Positions 24,542-36,320 are shown, counted from the first letter of the stretch. The stretch is DNA of 64,000 nucleotides from Neckera pumila (GCA_963969595.1 OZ018410.1:42699413-42763412), one strand, 5' to 3'. Notes: generated by a model not told the origin, from the sequence alone. Made by a program: numbers and translations.

Positions 24542-25813
24542 GGAAAATATGGATTTCTACGTAGTTGAAGATAGTGTAAAATCTAATCTACCAAATATCA
24601 CCGCAATGCATATTCTAGGTTTCTGAAAGAAATATCTGCCTTTTCTCGACTAAGCCTACGGTATAATCTACGTTTCTGACAGAAATATCTTTGCCTTGCC
24701 CCGAGAATCTAAGTTCTCAACAATTATCTAATCTGGTATGCAGTCGTGTCGTCTCTCTCATATCTTTTTGCTGCGGGCTGTCCTGTGGAGTCGCTGTGTT
24801 GGAGCTTTGTTGCAGATTCCGACGACGCTTCAGTTGGGGTCGGATTGAGTGTTGGAGCTTCGGCAAATATGTACTCTGTGGTCGCACTTCTAGCATCGGG
24901 ATGCGGAGATTGAAACACTGCAGAGCTTTCTTCAGGCAGTAATAAAAAGAAGGTGAGAGCCTAATACCGTAGTTCGATATTCGAAGCCATTCTGGGTAGG
25001 GTGTAATTTCGATTCTTTCTGGGGTTGATGCAACAATTCATCTTCAATTTCTCGACCATGGGTTTCGTATGATGTTTTTCAGGCGGTGTAGGGGTTAGTT
25101 TTGTGTTTTGTCTCCTGGAGAACCTAAGGTGGCAGAACCTAAGATAGAATACTGTTAAGGTGAGACATTTTGCTAACTGAGTATAGTTCCCACGATTACC
25201 CTAGTCGAATTTTTATAGATTCTTGTTAGAGAATGAAAATGAACGGGATCTGAGTATGGGTTAATTGGATAAGTGTATGCAAAACTGTTTCAAGGATTCG
25301 AAGCTCATCGTCTAAGATTTTAGGGCGTTGGAATTAGGACACTATTGGAATTGGGTTCTCCTTCCATATGTGGAGTCGCTCTAGGGTAGGGTGAAATTTG
25401 CTGCTGCCTGAGTTGATGCGAAACAATTTCTTCCTCTATTTCTCAACCATATGTTTCGTATGATGTTTTTTGGATGTCCTCGGGCAGTGTAGGGTTTAGT
25501 CTTTGTGTTATGTACTGGAGAACCTAAAGTAGGAGAACCTTCCACTGACATTTTTTGAATTTAGGCAGCACTAGTTGAATTTTTATAAATTATTGTTAGC
25601 AAATGAAACGCACCTTAGCAAGCGCGTGCAGAAGTTATGGTGATTCAAAGCTCATCATCAAAGCTTTTAGGGTGTCGGAATTAAGACACTTTTGGATTTG
25701 GATTCTCCTAGCTGATGTGTTATCTTATCTGCCGCGCTTGTTTGCAGAGAAGCCGAGAGAACATACCAGAAGCTTCCAAATCAAGTTGAGAAACAAGCGG
25801 TATATGTCCTACA
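24542..25813 (+). other. promoter and leader region of the EXECUTER gene
   Basis: Composition turns genic at about 24700. Most of the region consists of a ~370-bp unit present twice in tandem (24985-25370 and 25371-25730), described separately. The frame 24691-24942 resembles no known protein and is probably leader. A leader intron is likely but its sites cannot be fixed by eye. Confidence 0.45.
24985..25730. repeat. degenerate ~370-bp tandem duplication in the EXECUTER leader
   Basis: The series GGGTAGGGTG, GTTGATGC, TTTCTCnACCAT, GTTTCGTATGATGTTTTT, CTGGAGAACCTAA, TTTTTATA.ATT.TTGTTAG, CGAAGCTCATC and GTCGGAATTA.GACAC occurs twice in the same order and spacing, first from ~24990 and again from ~25375. 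The copies are clearly diverged. Confidence 0.7.
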
Positions 25814-28800
25814 ATGGGAGCAATTGTGTTGCCAATGTCATCTGCGGGTGCAGCAGCAGTGTCAGGGTTGGATACTCATGTCTTCGCTAGCACAACAGGG
25901 CCGTGCCGCTTTCACAATCGGTCACGACGTCTGGCGAACCACTCTGTCGTGCAAGAAGCTCGTTTCTCTAGTTGTCCTGCAGGCAATGGCTCAGCTCATG
26001 TAGCAGGGAACAGGTTGGGAGGCAGGAGACGACGCCCCGTCAGTGGCAGCAAACGTAGAGTCGCTCTTAGGTGTGCGGCTTCCGGAGGGATTGGCAAAGG
26101 TAATAGCGATAGTGGAGGAAGGAATGAGGAGGAATTTAATGACGAAGCAGTTGGGGCTTCTGGAAGTGGACGTCTTCCAAATCAAAAGGAACCGCAAGTA
26201 CGTCCTCTTACTTCTAGTTCACACTCAGACCTTTTTCTTATGACCTTCTCTTATACGATATTGTAGAATATCCTGCACACCTGCCACACTATCCTTGACT
26301 GTAGCACGCTTGTCACTATTCAAACTATGTAAGTGAACAATTTGGGACCGAAATTTAATAGGTTTGAGTGTACTTTCTATATACCTCTACCCTGCCCTAG
26401 CTGGTCCTACGATCGGATCCTTATTTCACGCCAGTTGGGAAATTAACATCATGAAGGGAGACAATTCGTCCGTGAAGCGAAGGTATAGGGTTCAGTGAAT
26501 TGCTCGGAGACCTCCGCTAGATTGAACTGATAACTTGAAACTGTTGCATAGCACGTCGCTGTCTGTCATGCCCGGGTCACGAGGTCTCCTTGCCTTGACT
26601 GATTCGCTGAAAGGACAATGCAGGCAACGAATCAGAACATGGGGAATCCACTACGTGATATGATAATCACGGCAGGTCAAAGGTTGCAAGACTATCTAGA
26701 GAGTTACAAACAATCCAAGAAAGGGGTTCAAGATAAGGACGACCCTGCAGTTTCAAGTTCGTTGAGTGAAGCAGATGCTGCCTGGGAAAAGCTACAGAAA
26801 TTGTTTTCTGAAGCTGACGAGCGTCAAAATGTGGTGCAGAAGTTGCAGGTAAATATTCGTGCTAATTTATTGCTCTTGGGTTGAGCGTTTCTGTCGGGGT
26901 GCAATGTCCTTTGTGTGATTGGCGTGGCTCGATCGATTCGCAATGTAAAGCACAATGAACGTGAGCAAGCTGGCTGCAGCTGGAATATGGGGTGCCTATT
27001 TTGAACCAGAAATGTGAAGATGCAAGACATTTCTGCACGCTAGGGATGGTTGGGGATGCTTCTTTTGAACGAGCTGTGAGAACTTCATCGGTCTAATCTT
27101 TGTATGGCCATTTGCATGCAGCTTCAAATGGAAGAAGCAGTCAACTTGGAGGATTTTAAGGAAGCTGGGCGGATTAAGAAAACACTGGCCGCTGTGTTAG
27201 CGCAGGATCCAGTCTCTCGGGTTATGAGCGATTTGAAGGTGTAGTATTTACCAGATAACTCATGAACTTCATTTTCCTTTCAGTGAAATTTAAGGTCCCG
27301 AAGCACTGAAGATTACTCGACAGAGATTTGAATTCGCTACCTAATTTTACTTATGGTGTCTATCATGGTTTTAATCTCAAATCACAGCAAGGGATCCTAT
27401 TTCAGGCAGATGAGCCATTGTAGCTCACCAGACATGCACTTACCGTAAGTTACGGTGAATTTTTATGCATTTTGGAGGATGGACTGTAGGAGAGGCCTTG
27501 AGTTTTGTGTGAATGAGTGTACTAAAAGTATCTTTCTTCTTTCTTGTCTCAGAAAGCATTGGAAGGCGAAAGATATAGCGATGCTGCTTATTTACGAGAC
27601 GAAGCTGGTGCTGGTCTTGTGAGTGCTCATTCGTTCATTTGCTCCGAGACTTCGAGATCTGATTTGCTGGTCTCGTATCTGGAATGGTTGGAGTCGAATT
27701 TATTTGATTCACTGGGATTGATTATACGAGTATCAGTTGTCCAGGCTAACCCAGTGGGAAGCGCCCTGCTCTCTCATTTTCTTTATATTTTAGAACTTAT
27801 ACATATCCTCAGTGCTATAACTAATTTGTTGCTCTATTGGTCAGGTGGGTTGGTGGGCTGGTGTTTCTGAAGGAAATGACGACCCCTATGGTCGTCTTAT
27901 AAATATCTCCCCGGCAGAAGGGAGGTTCATTGCGAAGGGTTACAGTGCCAGGTGGGTTACGGGGGTGAGTTTATTAGAATGCAACTGAACTAGAATTGCA
28001 AATGACGGCGCTCTTCGGTTAGGTGTATTGAAAATCTTATGATCAGGGAGTGTCCAGCGGTAGCTTACTTATGCTCGGAATGCTCTTTTTTCGTGATCTT
28101 CTAAGTATCTGGTCAATTGCATAAATACTTTACAACCAGTTTTTTGTAGGGCTATCTGTTTGTTTACGTCAGTCGGGTCAGGAACGAGAGCGAAGGACAG
28201 CTGGAATTTCTGCTCATAGAATTGCTTGTTCCGCTTGATGTTTCAGACAATTAGCTTTGGGAGCAACAGGTGTGCCATTATTTGAGGTATACCTCATCAA
28301 GGATGAAGAATCAAAGTATCAACGGCATGCTGTGTACCTTCAGAGGGACGCCAATGGCGCAGCGGAGTCAATAGTGGGATTCAGCAAAGATGTTCTTGAT
28401 TTTGAGAACATGTTGGGAGAAGCTAGCAAGGATTTGCAACTTAGTAAAGACGTTCTTGATTTCGAAAACATGTTGGGCGAAGCCAACAGGGATATGCAGC
28501 TGAAGTTGGAATTGCTGGAGGAGATCAACAGGGAGGAATACGAGGAAGATGGAGATCTTGACCCAATGGAAGAAGGTCTCAAGAAGATCCTCGATTTTCT
28601 GAAAGATAGGATGCCGGACGTGAAAATGAAAGTCTTTCAGGTTTGTTGTACTTCCCTCATTCAGATTCGTGCTAAAAATATAGGTACCTGCATAGAAAGC
28701 TTGTACAAAAGAGTTGAACATTCAAGTAAAAACTAACCCTCACATCTGAGTCGCTTGCATAGAGATCGCTCACTTGATTATCCTGTTGGTTTGCTATCCC

Positions 28801-30826
28801 AACACAGGTAATAGCGAACGGTAAAATAGCAGCGGACTTGCCAAAGATAGTTGAGCAGTTGATGGAGGATGCAGAAGATGAGCTTTTACGACACGAAGAG
28901 TTGGCCGGAGCTGGCAACAGCAGTTCCAATTTGAAGTTTATCCAGTCTGTTGACGGGTTCCCACTTGTAGGCAGCTTCCCTATGCCAAGCGATGGCAATG
29001 CTGAGTCGGTAGAAGTAGAAATTCTAGGGGATGAGTTCCCTTCGAAAGCTCCGCACCGTGTGCGTGCTAAGCTCGAGCACAGGAACAAGGACAAGTTCGT
29101 TTTCCATATTGAAGATTTTCAGGTGCCGACATCTGCGGATTCGTCTATAGCTATTGTGACCGACATTGAAGAATTCTCTGTCGATGCCAGGCCGCTTGAT
29201 GTGAAACATTTTTTGCAGAGTGTTAGCAAGTCATTGGAGGTGAGGAACATTCCTCCTAGGGCATGTGGGACTTACTGTGGTGACTGGTGCTTGGTTCTTT
29301 CTTGCATATCAATTATTGATGGTGTTGTGCACGCAGAATGTAACAGTAAACGACCATCTAATGCGATAGATTTGTATGTTGGGGGTTGCTCATCTTTAGT
29401 TAATAAGGCTTCTGTGCTATGATATTTTCACAGACAGACTCAGAGGAGAGTGAAGCCGAGGTGGTGGAGTTGTCAAGTCAAGATTTGGGAGATCTTTTAG
29501 AAAAAGCAGTGAGCAGGGCCCAGCAACGGCGAGGTTTGTTCAAGGACACTTTATTCCATCGCATCAACATTCCGGACGCTGGGAACGATCCATTTTCTGG
29601 TATGCTCGATCTGGGGTCAGGTTTTCTCAAGCAGTAACAGCTATGAATAAGAGTTTCCTGATATAACTATAGCTTTAAGCTTTGCTTACGGCATGTAATT
29701 CCCAGAGATGTTTTAACGTTTAGTCTTATTTGTTTGAAGATATCCCTTAATTGTCTGATTGCTCCATGCAGGTTTGTATATTGGGTCTCTGGGGCCTCAC
29801 TCTGCGGAGGTTGTGCAACTAGAACGGAAGTATGGCAACTGGAAAAGTGATGATACCTTTTCGATCAACCAAGACTTGCAATGTTTTGAGTATGTTGAAG
29901 CTGTGAAGTTGACCGGTGATGTCAATGTGCCTGCTGGCCAGGTACTGATATACCTCGATCATATGCGTAACTCCTGTAGATATGGAACAAGACTCTTTTT
30001 TGGCCATTTGGACTCTTGGGGGATTAACTGACTTCAAAGTAGTGATGATCAAACCACAATTGCTGAAATGAACATTTAACTTCATGCAGGTGTCGTTTCG
30101 TGCACGTGTGGGACAAGGCAGTCGTTTGTCACACAGGGGGGTGTATCCGGAGGAGCTTGGTGTGGTAAGTCTGTCTTATGAATTGGTCACTTTCTGCTTG
30201 GCATGTGAATCTCCTTTAATAGCTCTTGCCAACCAGGATTGGTTTTTGATTGGGGAGTGCACTTGTCCAGACTGCTAGGTACAAAGGACAGGCTAGAATG
30301 GCTGAGCCAGGCTTCAAGAATCCACAATGGGTGGACGGTGAACTTGTGCTTCTGAACGGCAAGGTATGAAATGAAAAGTCTTTGCGTGGTTTGACCTTCC
30401 ATTGTCACTGATCATGAACTGCCAAGACCTTAGCTAAAAATAGAAATTCCAATTTGGAAGTTGGTATTTCATTATAGTAACTTTCAGAACATATTTCTTC
30501 TGTTCATATTCTGTCTACTGGTGCATTTTATGACTTGAAATGGCAGAAATAATTAATTTCAAAAAATTGTTTCCGGTATGCAACCAACCAGTTTTTTCCA
30601 TCCAGGCACTTAGGGGTTCAATTCTTGTAGCTCAGTCATTCCTTTTACTTTTGAGCAAATCTGATTGTTGATACTGGGGATATGCGTTCGCTAAGATACT
30701 GATTCCATCATTATTAATTTTTACTAGCAGGGAGGCCCAACAAGTGGAGCAGAGCTTGGTTTTGTCATTTTGGGGCCAGGGAGTCATTTCCTGGTGTTGT
30801 TCGGTAGACTGAGGCTGAGAAATTGA
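25814..30826 (+). CDS. EX: EXECUTER protein, plastid singlet-oxygen signalling (twelve exons, 774 aa)
   Basis: Exons 25814-26197, 26624-26848, 27122-27238, 27553-27618, 27845-27951, 28247-28640, 28808-29239, 29434-29599, 29772-29941, 30090-30164, 30271-30363 and 30731-30826 join in frame. Residues 1-~85 are Ser/Arg/Ala-rich with few acids, like a chloroplast transit peptide. A UVR-like helical segment follows (~204-242, [19 protein letters not shown]). The conserved blocks GWWAG, FGPYG-like [40 protein letters not shown] and FKNPQW (Trp732) mark the C-terminal EX domain (DUF3506). In Arabidopsis EX1 and EX2 sense singlet oxygen at thylakoid grana margins, and a domain Trp (Trp643 from memory) is oxidised before FtsH degradation; Trp732 is probably its equivalent. 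Odd features are a 60-bp duplication in exon 6 and greater length than EX1 (~684 aa). EX1 versus EX2 identity is not assigned. Confidence 0.93.
28383..28502 (+). repeat. in-frame 60-bp tandem duplication inside EXECUTER exon 6
   Basis: Units 28383-28442 and 28443-28502 encode [20 protein letters not shown] and [20 protein letters not shown] (residues ~346-365 and 366-385). Nucleotide changes are few and mostly silent or conservative. The segment is acidic and predicted helical, in the variable region between conserved blocks. Confidence 0.9.
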
Positions 30827-31830
30827 GTGTCTAACATTCCTGCCTGGACTTGACGACACCACTCCCTGTGAAGATGGTAACTCTTCACAACCTATTGGCC
30901 GGGACTTAGAACACACTGTAGGAGCAGATTTCTGTAAATGGAGTTCAAGCTCATCACTCTTCCACTGTTCTTCAAGTGGTCTTTTCAACACTCACAACAG
31001 CCTTTCTTGAACGCCGACTTGCATAATAGGCTTGTCGGAGTAGTGACTGTCTGTGGAACTTAGGAGCCTCGGTGTAGCGTAAAACGAATTTGTTTTTGAA
31101 AGTAGAACTTGTCGGGGTATCAATGGTTCCATGAGGCCCAAAGTCTTCAATTCCCATGTTCTGCCTATTGGGACCTAGGCAGTATTAGTCTCTTGACCTT
31201 GATACTTGCGTTACTTTGAACTGTAAATTAAAGAGGTTGGCGATTTTGGCTGGCAGTGTGGCATACGTTTTTTCATTGCCAGGGGAAGAATATTATCTCT
31301 ATCGTGTTTCAAAGATGCCTGTTCTGAAGATTACCCATGGGAAAAGGGTTGGCTATCCATTTGGCAATTTGAGAATTGCCTTCCAAATCTCTATGGGTGG
31401 GAATTGTAAGTTACCGTACTTTGAGAATAGAGAATTGCATTTTGCCCAATTTGGTAACAAAATTTGAAATCACAGTGACTGAATGATTGTACTGTTCTAT
31501 ACAATAAGGTTCAAAAATAATTTAAGGTTTTCCTCGAAGGTGAAGCAGTAGATAAACCTAAAGTATGAACTTTGGAAAGCTCGTTTTCATAAATAATTTA
31601 ATGTTTTCCTCCAAGGTGAATCAGTACATAAACCTATGAACTTTGGACAGCTCGTGTAGTCTTCAATTCACAAGCTGTAAAGTGCATTGGAAAGATGGTA
31701 GAGTCCAGTTTACAATGAGTAAGTTTACGTTACAAAATTTTGGGATCATACAATAATAATAAAAACACATAATAGAATGGCTACCATCTAGAGGTGCCAC
31801 TTTTTGTTGAAATAATTGTTTGCATTATGC
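30827..31830 (+). other. 3' UTR of EXECUTER and intergenic DNA
   Basis: Bases up to about 31200 keep genic composition and are probably 3' UTR; reverse-strand frames there are shadows. Beyond that, 31516-31655 holds a ~75-bp tandem duplication. No further gene is supported. Confidence 0.45.
31516..31655. repeat. ~75-bp tandem duplication
   Basis: The block order ATAATTTAA, GTTTTCCTC, AAGGTGAA.CAGTA.ATAAACCTA, ATGAACTTTGGA.AGCTCGT occurs twice, from ~31516 and ~31591. Confidence 0.75.
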
Positions 31831-32250
31831 ATACCTTAAGTTTGGCTGGTTGTCTGTTTTGTTTTGTTTTGTTTTGTTTGTTTGTTACGTTGAGATCCCC
31901 TGGATCGTGCGTCCCCCGGGGGCGTGCTTGGTACAATCGGAAAGCCCTAGGCGAGGAGGGATGCACGGGCTTGGTTTCGTGGCATTTGGACCTATGGTGT
32001 AGAAGTTATTCAGTTTCCAAATATTTATGGATCAAAAAATTAGAAAATTACTTTTACTTTGATTTTGGTTGCGTTTTTGGTACCGTTGGAAAGCTCTTGG
32101 TGAGGAGGGATGGGTGGGCTTTGTTTTGTGGCATTTGGAATGACAATGTGAAAGATATTGAATTTCAAAGTTTTTATAATAAATTAGAAAATTAGAAAAT
32201 TCTTTTTTACTATGATTTTGGCTGTAGCAACAGCATAGGGCACACTAGTA
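31831..32250 (+). mobile_element. repeat family G copy with internal partial duplication
   Basis: Starts ACCTTAAG at ~31832, has a short TTTTG tract, GTGCGTCCCCCGGG, CGTGCTTGGTAC, GAGGAGGGATGCAC, TTTCGTGGCATTTGGA, AAAATTACTTTTACTTTGAT, then repeats the GGTACCGTTGGAAAGCTC..AAAATTCTTTT part (32078-32218). Ends in GGGCACACTAGTA at 32250. Just before the end, GCTGT and ACAGC can pair around AGCA. Confidence 0.7.
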
Positions 32251-32269
32251 TTTCTAATGAAGGTAGAAA

Positions 32270-33045
32270 CTTGAGACATTATATTCCACATTGATTCAAT
32301 AGTTTGCACCATTTCTTCCTTATTTCTTGGTCTATGACAATGCTATAAGAAATCTTTGACAATCTTCTATATATTTTCTATGGGGTTTAAGTTTGAAGAG
32401 TTTGCGGACCAAATTAATTTTGTCATCTTATGAGCTTGTCTCCACTCCAATGGAAATAAGCTATGGTAGACTAAAGTTCCATCTTTCCATAAGTGCCAAC
32501 TACTCGAGGTGATCGTGCAAACAATAAAACCCACATTGATTGAATAGTTTGATAAATGCCCTTTTGTTATTACACCTCTAGACAAAAGACAACAAACAAT
32601 TTTATGACTTTTATTTATGAATAAATAAGAGATAAAATTGCTTGTTGTCTTCTGTCTAGAGGTATAATAACAAAAGGGCATTTATCAAAGCCACTAAATG
32701 CACTCCAAACCGTCATTGAAATATGGCCAGACTTGAAAGATGGTTCTCTATAATTCCATGCATATCTTTCATATGATTTTTGCCACACTCTAATTTGCCT
32801 CAAGTTCTTACCAATTTCAAATGATGGCTTGTCTAACCAAATCACATTGTGCCAATCTTCAAAATTTCAACTTCTATGAATTTGGGCAAATGTATGTCTA
32901 ATTGCTTTATACTTGTCATTAAGATAGGGCTTTTATGGTGCATTGAAATTTCTAAAGCCCATCTCACATAGGTATGATCATATTGTATTACAACATATGT
33001 TTAAGTGGCTTGATATTTCTAACAGTGGTTGTTTTCAATCATTTA
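32270..33045 (-). pseudogene. broken Tc1/mariner-type transposase
   Basis: Reading the minus strand from ~33030 down, fragments line up with a Tc1-like transposase in order: an EMGFRNFNAP helix-turn-helix tail, TFAQIHRS, DWHNVIWLDKPSFEIGKN (catalytic-core start, with Lys where the family usually has Asp-Glu), GHISMTVWSAFSGFDKCPFV, then LEWRQAHKMTKLIW, SNLNPIENI and KIVKDFL, RPRNKEEMVQTIESMWN. Several stops (for example after FNAP, after HRS, after PIENI where Trp is expected, after KDFL) and a 150-bp inverted rearrangement in the middle make it inactive. The wording resembles Tc1-like elements of fungi as I remember them; that origin is inference. Terminal repeats were not identified. Confidence 0.75.
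32545..32697. repeat. short inverted duplication inside the transposase relic
   Basis: AAATGCCCTTTTGTTAT starts near 32546 and reappears inverted as ATAACAAAAGGGCATTT near 32675-32691. The pairing continues inward for about 60 bp on each side around a ~25-bp AT-rich centre. The right arm is the original transposase sequence; the left arm is a reversed copy. Confidence 0.85.
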
Positions 33046-33303
33046 TAACAAAATGCAACAACATCCTAGCACTGGTATTGGATATTTTTCAATGCCTACC
33101 ACATTAATTTTTCAAGGTTTCTATACTTCAACAGACCTTCCAATTTGTCAAAACAATGGAATTGGTCGAGCATAGAACATTCAAAACTACTTCAAGGTCT
33201 TTGCATTTCATCCCACCCTCTTATATCTCTTTAATATGATTCTTCTTCTCAATACCCTACATCCTATATATTATGGTGCTCAATCTAATTTCTCAATAGC
33301 CCA

Positions 33304-33848
33304 TTAATCCCTAAAGGACCAAATACCAATTTTTGGCAATATAGCGATTTTGGGCAGCCCACTACAAACGGAGTTTGGAAACATTTAAGAGTGGAAAAGT
33401 CTGACTCACTCCATTTTGTTTAATGAGATGAGAGTTATGGAGGATTCAAGTTTGTGGATAGATTTGGAATCCAGAGACTCTATACCTACCCACAAACTGG
33501 AATTCCTAATAACTCTCACCTCATCAAACAAAATGGAGTGATTCAAACTTTTCCACTCTTAAATGTTTCCTTAGAACCACTTCCAACTTTTTCATTTTTC
33601 AAGAAAGTGATTTTTGAAGGAGTTTTTTGAGCTGCCCGGGCTGCCCACCAAGTAACAAAAACCACATATCACGCAATAACATTTTAACCATGTAGTCAAA
33701 AATTATGAAAATTGTTGGACCTTAAAGCTACTCCTCGGGCACATGTTTTGTGAAATTTTTAAAGAAAAAAAATAAAAAATCCGTTCGTAGAGAGCTGCCT
33801 AAAATCGCTATATTGCCAAAAAACGGTGTTTGGTCCTTTAGGGGTTAA
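33304..33848. mobile_element. repeat family T, complete foldback element flanked by TTAA
   Basis: TTAA lies at both ends (33304-33307 and 33845-33848). The ends TTAATCCCTAAAGGACCAAA and, inverted, TTAACCCCTAAAGGACCAAA continue for about 69 bp with roughly ten differences. A second inverted pair inside (about 33380-33466 against 33485-33575, around GAGTTATGGAGGATTC) makes the whole element fold on itself. The right half has an additional ~200 bp (33576-33780) also found at 20200-20370. Total 545 bp, no coding sequence. TTAA flanks and CCC-type ends recall piggyBac-type elements, but no transposase is present to prove it. Confidence 0.8.
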
Positions 33849-35720
33849 TTGATCTTGTGACAATAGAAAGAGTAATCAAAATTCTATAAGGCCAACAACA
33901 ACAATTCTCTTCTATGCAAGCTAACTTTCCGTAATGTTGCTCACTATAGTACAATGAAATTTGACATTCCACTCCCTAAACTTTTAAGCATTATGTAGTG
34001 CAATGAACAATTGCCATAGAAGCACCACAAGTGGCTCGAGGAGCTCAACAATCAAAGATCCATTTCTAAACTTGTGACAACACATTTTATTAAATCCAAT
34101 TGGTGGGGATTAATGACTTGACAAATTGCAATTAGATTAGAGTATGTACAAAGGTGGTTTGAATTGAGGGATCTAAATTCAATTGAACACAGTGCAAACC
34201 CCACAACAAAAAATTCAAATTATTTTGGAACCCTATGTATTATACCTAACTGCTATGACCTTCACTCCATTAGGTGTGTCTATGCCACGTTGAAGAGCAA
34301 TGGGGACCTTAGGATGATTTCCTAGGTCTTATAAGAGACTTGGTGAAAGAAATAAGGAATCTCAAGCATACAAGGCGTTGTAATGCTATGGTTGGGAGTC
34401 AGGACAAAACAAATAGCATGCCCACATGCTTGGAAACTTGGTGAGAGCATGCATCTATGGATTCAAAGTACACAAGGATTCAAATTGTGAGTCAACAAAT
34501 TGCAAATTACTCTACCAAATGTGAGGGTCAATTTCAGCAAAAAAGTGCTAAAATTAATTTCTAAGTCACATCTTGAATGAATTAAGTCATCCCAAACCAA
34601 TCATAAGATGACAAGGTGCAATATACTTTCAAAAATTGCTAAATTTATGCCAAGTATGGCCCTTATGTTGGATAAAGTGTAATTTCTGGGAGATTTATTA
34701 CCAAAAGTCAACATAGCTTAGACATTAACAACAAAGGTATAGAAATTTTTTATGCTTATTTTGTGCATCATTTTGCCAATTCCATCCAAACTAAAGCTAG
34801 GCATTCCCTACATCTTTCTTATTATAATAAACTATGTAACTCAAATACATTAATATGGTCAAAATAGCTTGAATAGGTGTCTTCATCTTGCACTTGATTA
34901 CTACACAATTTTTGTTTTTGGTAGGATATTTTGCCACCTTGCTACAGAGAAAATATGAAGGCTGTTTTTTTGTAAGGGTCACTAAAGTTCTTTTTACAAA
35001 ACTAGCAGATTTTAGCTAGACATTACTTGGTTATCACCTAGGTTTCTTACATAAAACACCAAGTATTACCCAAATGTCACATAAGTATTAAAGAAATAGC
35101 TGGCTACTTCTCTGAAATGGAAAAAAATCATTGTATTCACATGACTAAGGTAAACCAACCTATGACACAAAAGGCTCATGGCGCATTATAGTCTTGTATC
35201 AAAAAAAATTTCAATAAATGAGATTTGGGCTACATTAGGTTGAATTAGTGGCCACAATCAATATCTTGGATGATGGTGATGGAGTGATTAGTGACTGCAA
35301 TAGGAACTTCCCCCTTTTGAGTGTAAATTCACCATAAGAAGTGGCTTTATTAGGACTTCATGCTATAAACCATGTTAAGAAATGTTGTGATTGCTTTAAG
35401 TGATTGAGTAAAATGACCATTGTGGATATACTTTTTATTGGTTTCGGGATAGTCTAGAGACTCTTTGGGTGGATTGGACAACACACTTCAAAAATTCATG
35501 ACAATTTGATTCATGCTTTGTCAAAAAAATAAAATTTCAATTGCTCTCCCTATTTCTCACATTTGTATTTGTGTGGAAAAAAAATTCAAAAACTTCCAAC
35601 AATGCCAACAAAATAATTCAATCATTTTGCCTGTCATAGATTGGTTTACCTTACATAAAGAACTTGCAAAACCTCAAATTATTCTAAAGAGGTTCTAATA
35701 GGGTAATTTATTCCATACCT
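33849..35720. other. AT-rich intergenic DNA
   Basis: No gene, RNA or element that I can support on either strand; only short frames unlike any family. Confidence 0.5.
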
Positions 35721-36320
35721 TACTAGTGTGCTTTGTGCCATTGCCATAGCCAAAAGAAATAAAAATAATTTTTTAATTTTTTAATTCATTAAAACTTTTA
35801 AATTCAATAACCTTCTCATTGGAATATAAGAAGTTGCGTTCCTGGCACAAATAGAAAGCTCTATGCACAAAGGAGTAGAAGGAATTTTATTTTGTGGCGT
35901 GTGGATATGCAATGTGAAAGTTATGTTTTTTCCAAAATAAAAGATAATTTAATTCAAATTTTTAATTAAAAAAATTCTTAATTTTCAAACCGTAGGTCTA
36001 AACGCCACAAAATTGGCACAAATAGAAAGCTCTATGCACAAAAGAGTGCAAGGGCTTTGTTTCGTGGTGTTTGGAAACGCGATGTGAAAATTATGTTTTT
36101 TCAAAAATAAAAGATAATTTCATTCAATTTTTTTGATTCATAAAAACTTTGAAATTCAATAGTTTCTATACCGTAAATCCAAACGCCACAAAACAAAGTC
36201 CATGCATCCCTCCTTGTTAAGAGCTTTTGAGCGGTTCCAAAACACCTCCGGACGCCTCATAGTTTCTTAGATTTCCGTGTATCAAACAAACAAATAAATA
36301 AACAAACTACCTAACTTAAG
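35721..36320 (-). mobile_element. repeat family G, reversed copy with two body units
   Basis: Opens with TACTAGTGTG (the family end, reversed) and closes with the reversed TTTG-rich and ACCTTAAG start. The body block (ATTGGCACAAATAGAAAGCTC, TTTTGTGGCGT, TTATGTTTTTTC, AAGATAATTT) occurs in the plus sense at ~35845-35955 and ~36010-36125, then the family start appears reversed at 36185-36260, so the copy is internally rearranged. Confidence 0.6.

Noticed and set aside
30632..31157. 119- and 61-codon minus-strand frames
   Set aside because: They lie over the end and 3' UTR of the EXECUTER gene on the opposite strand and match nothing known.
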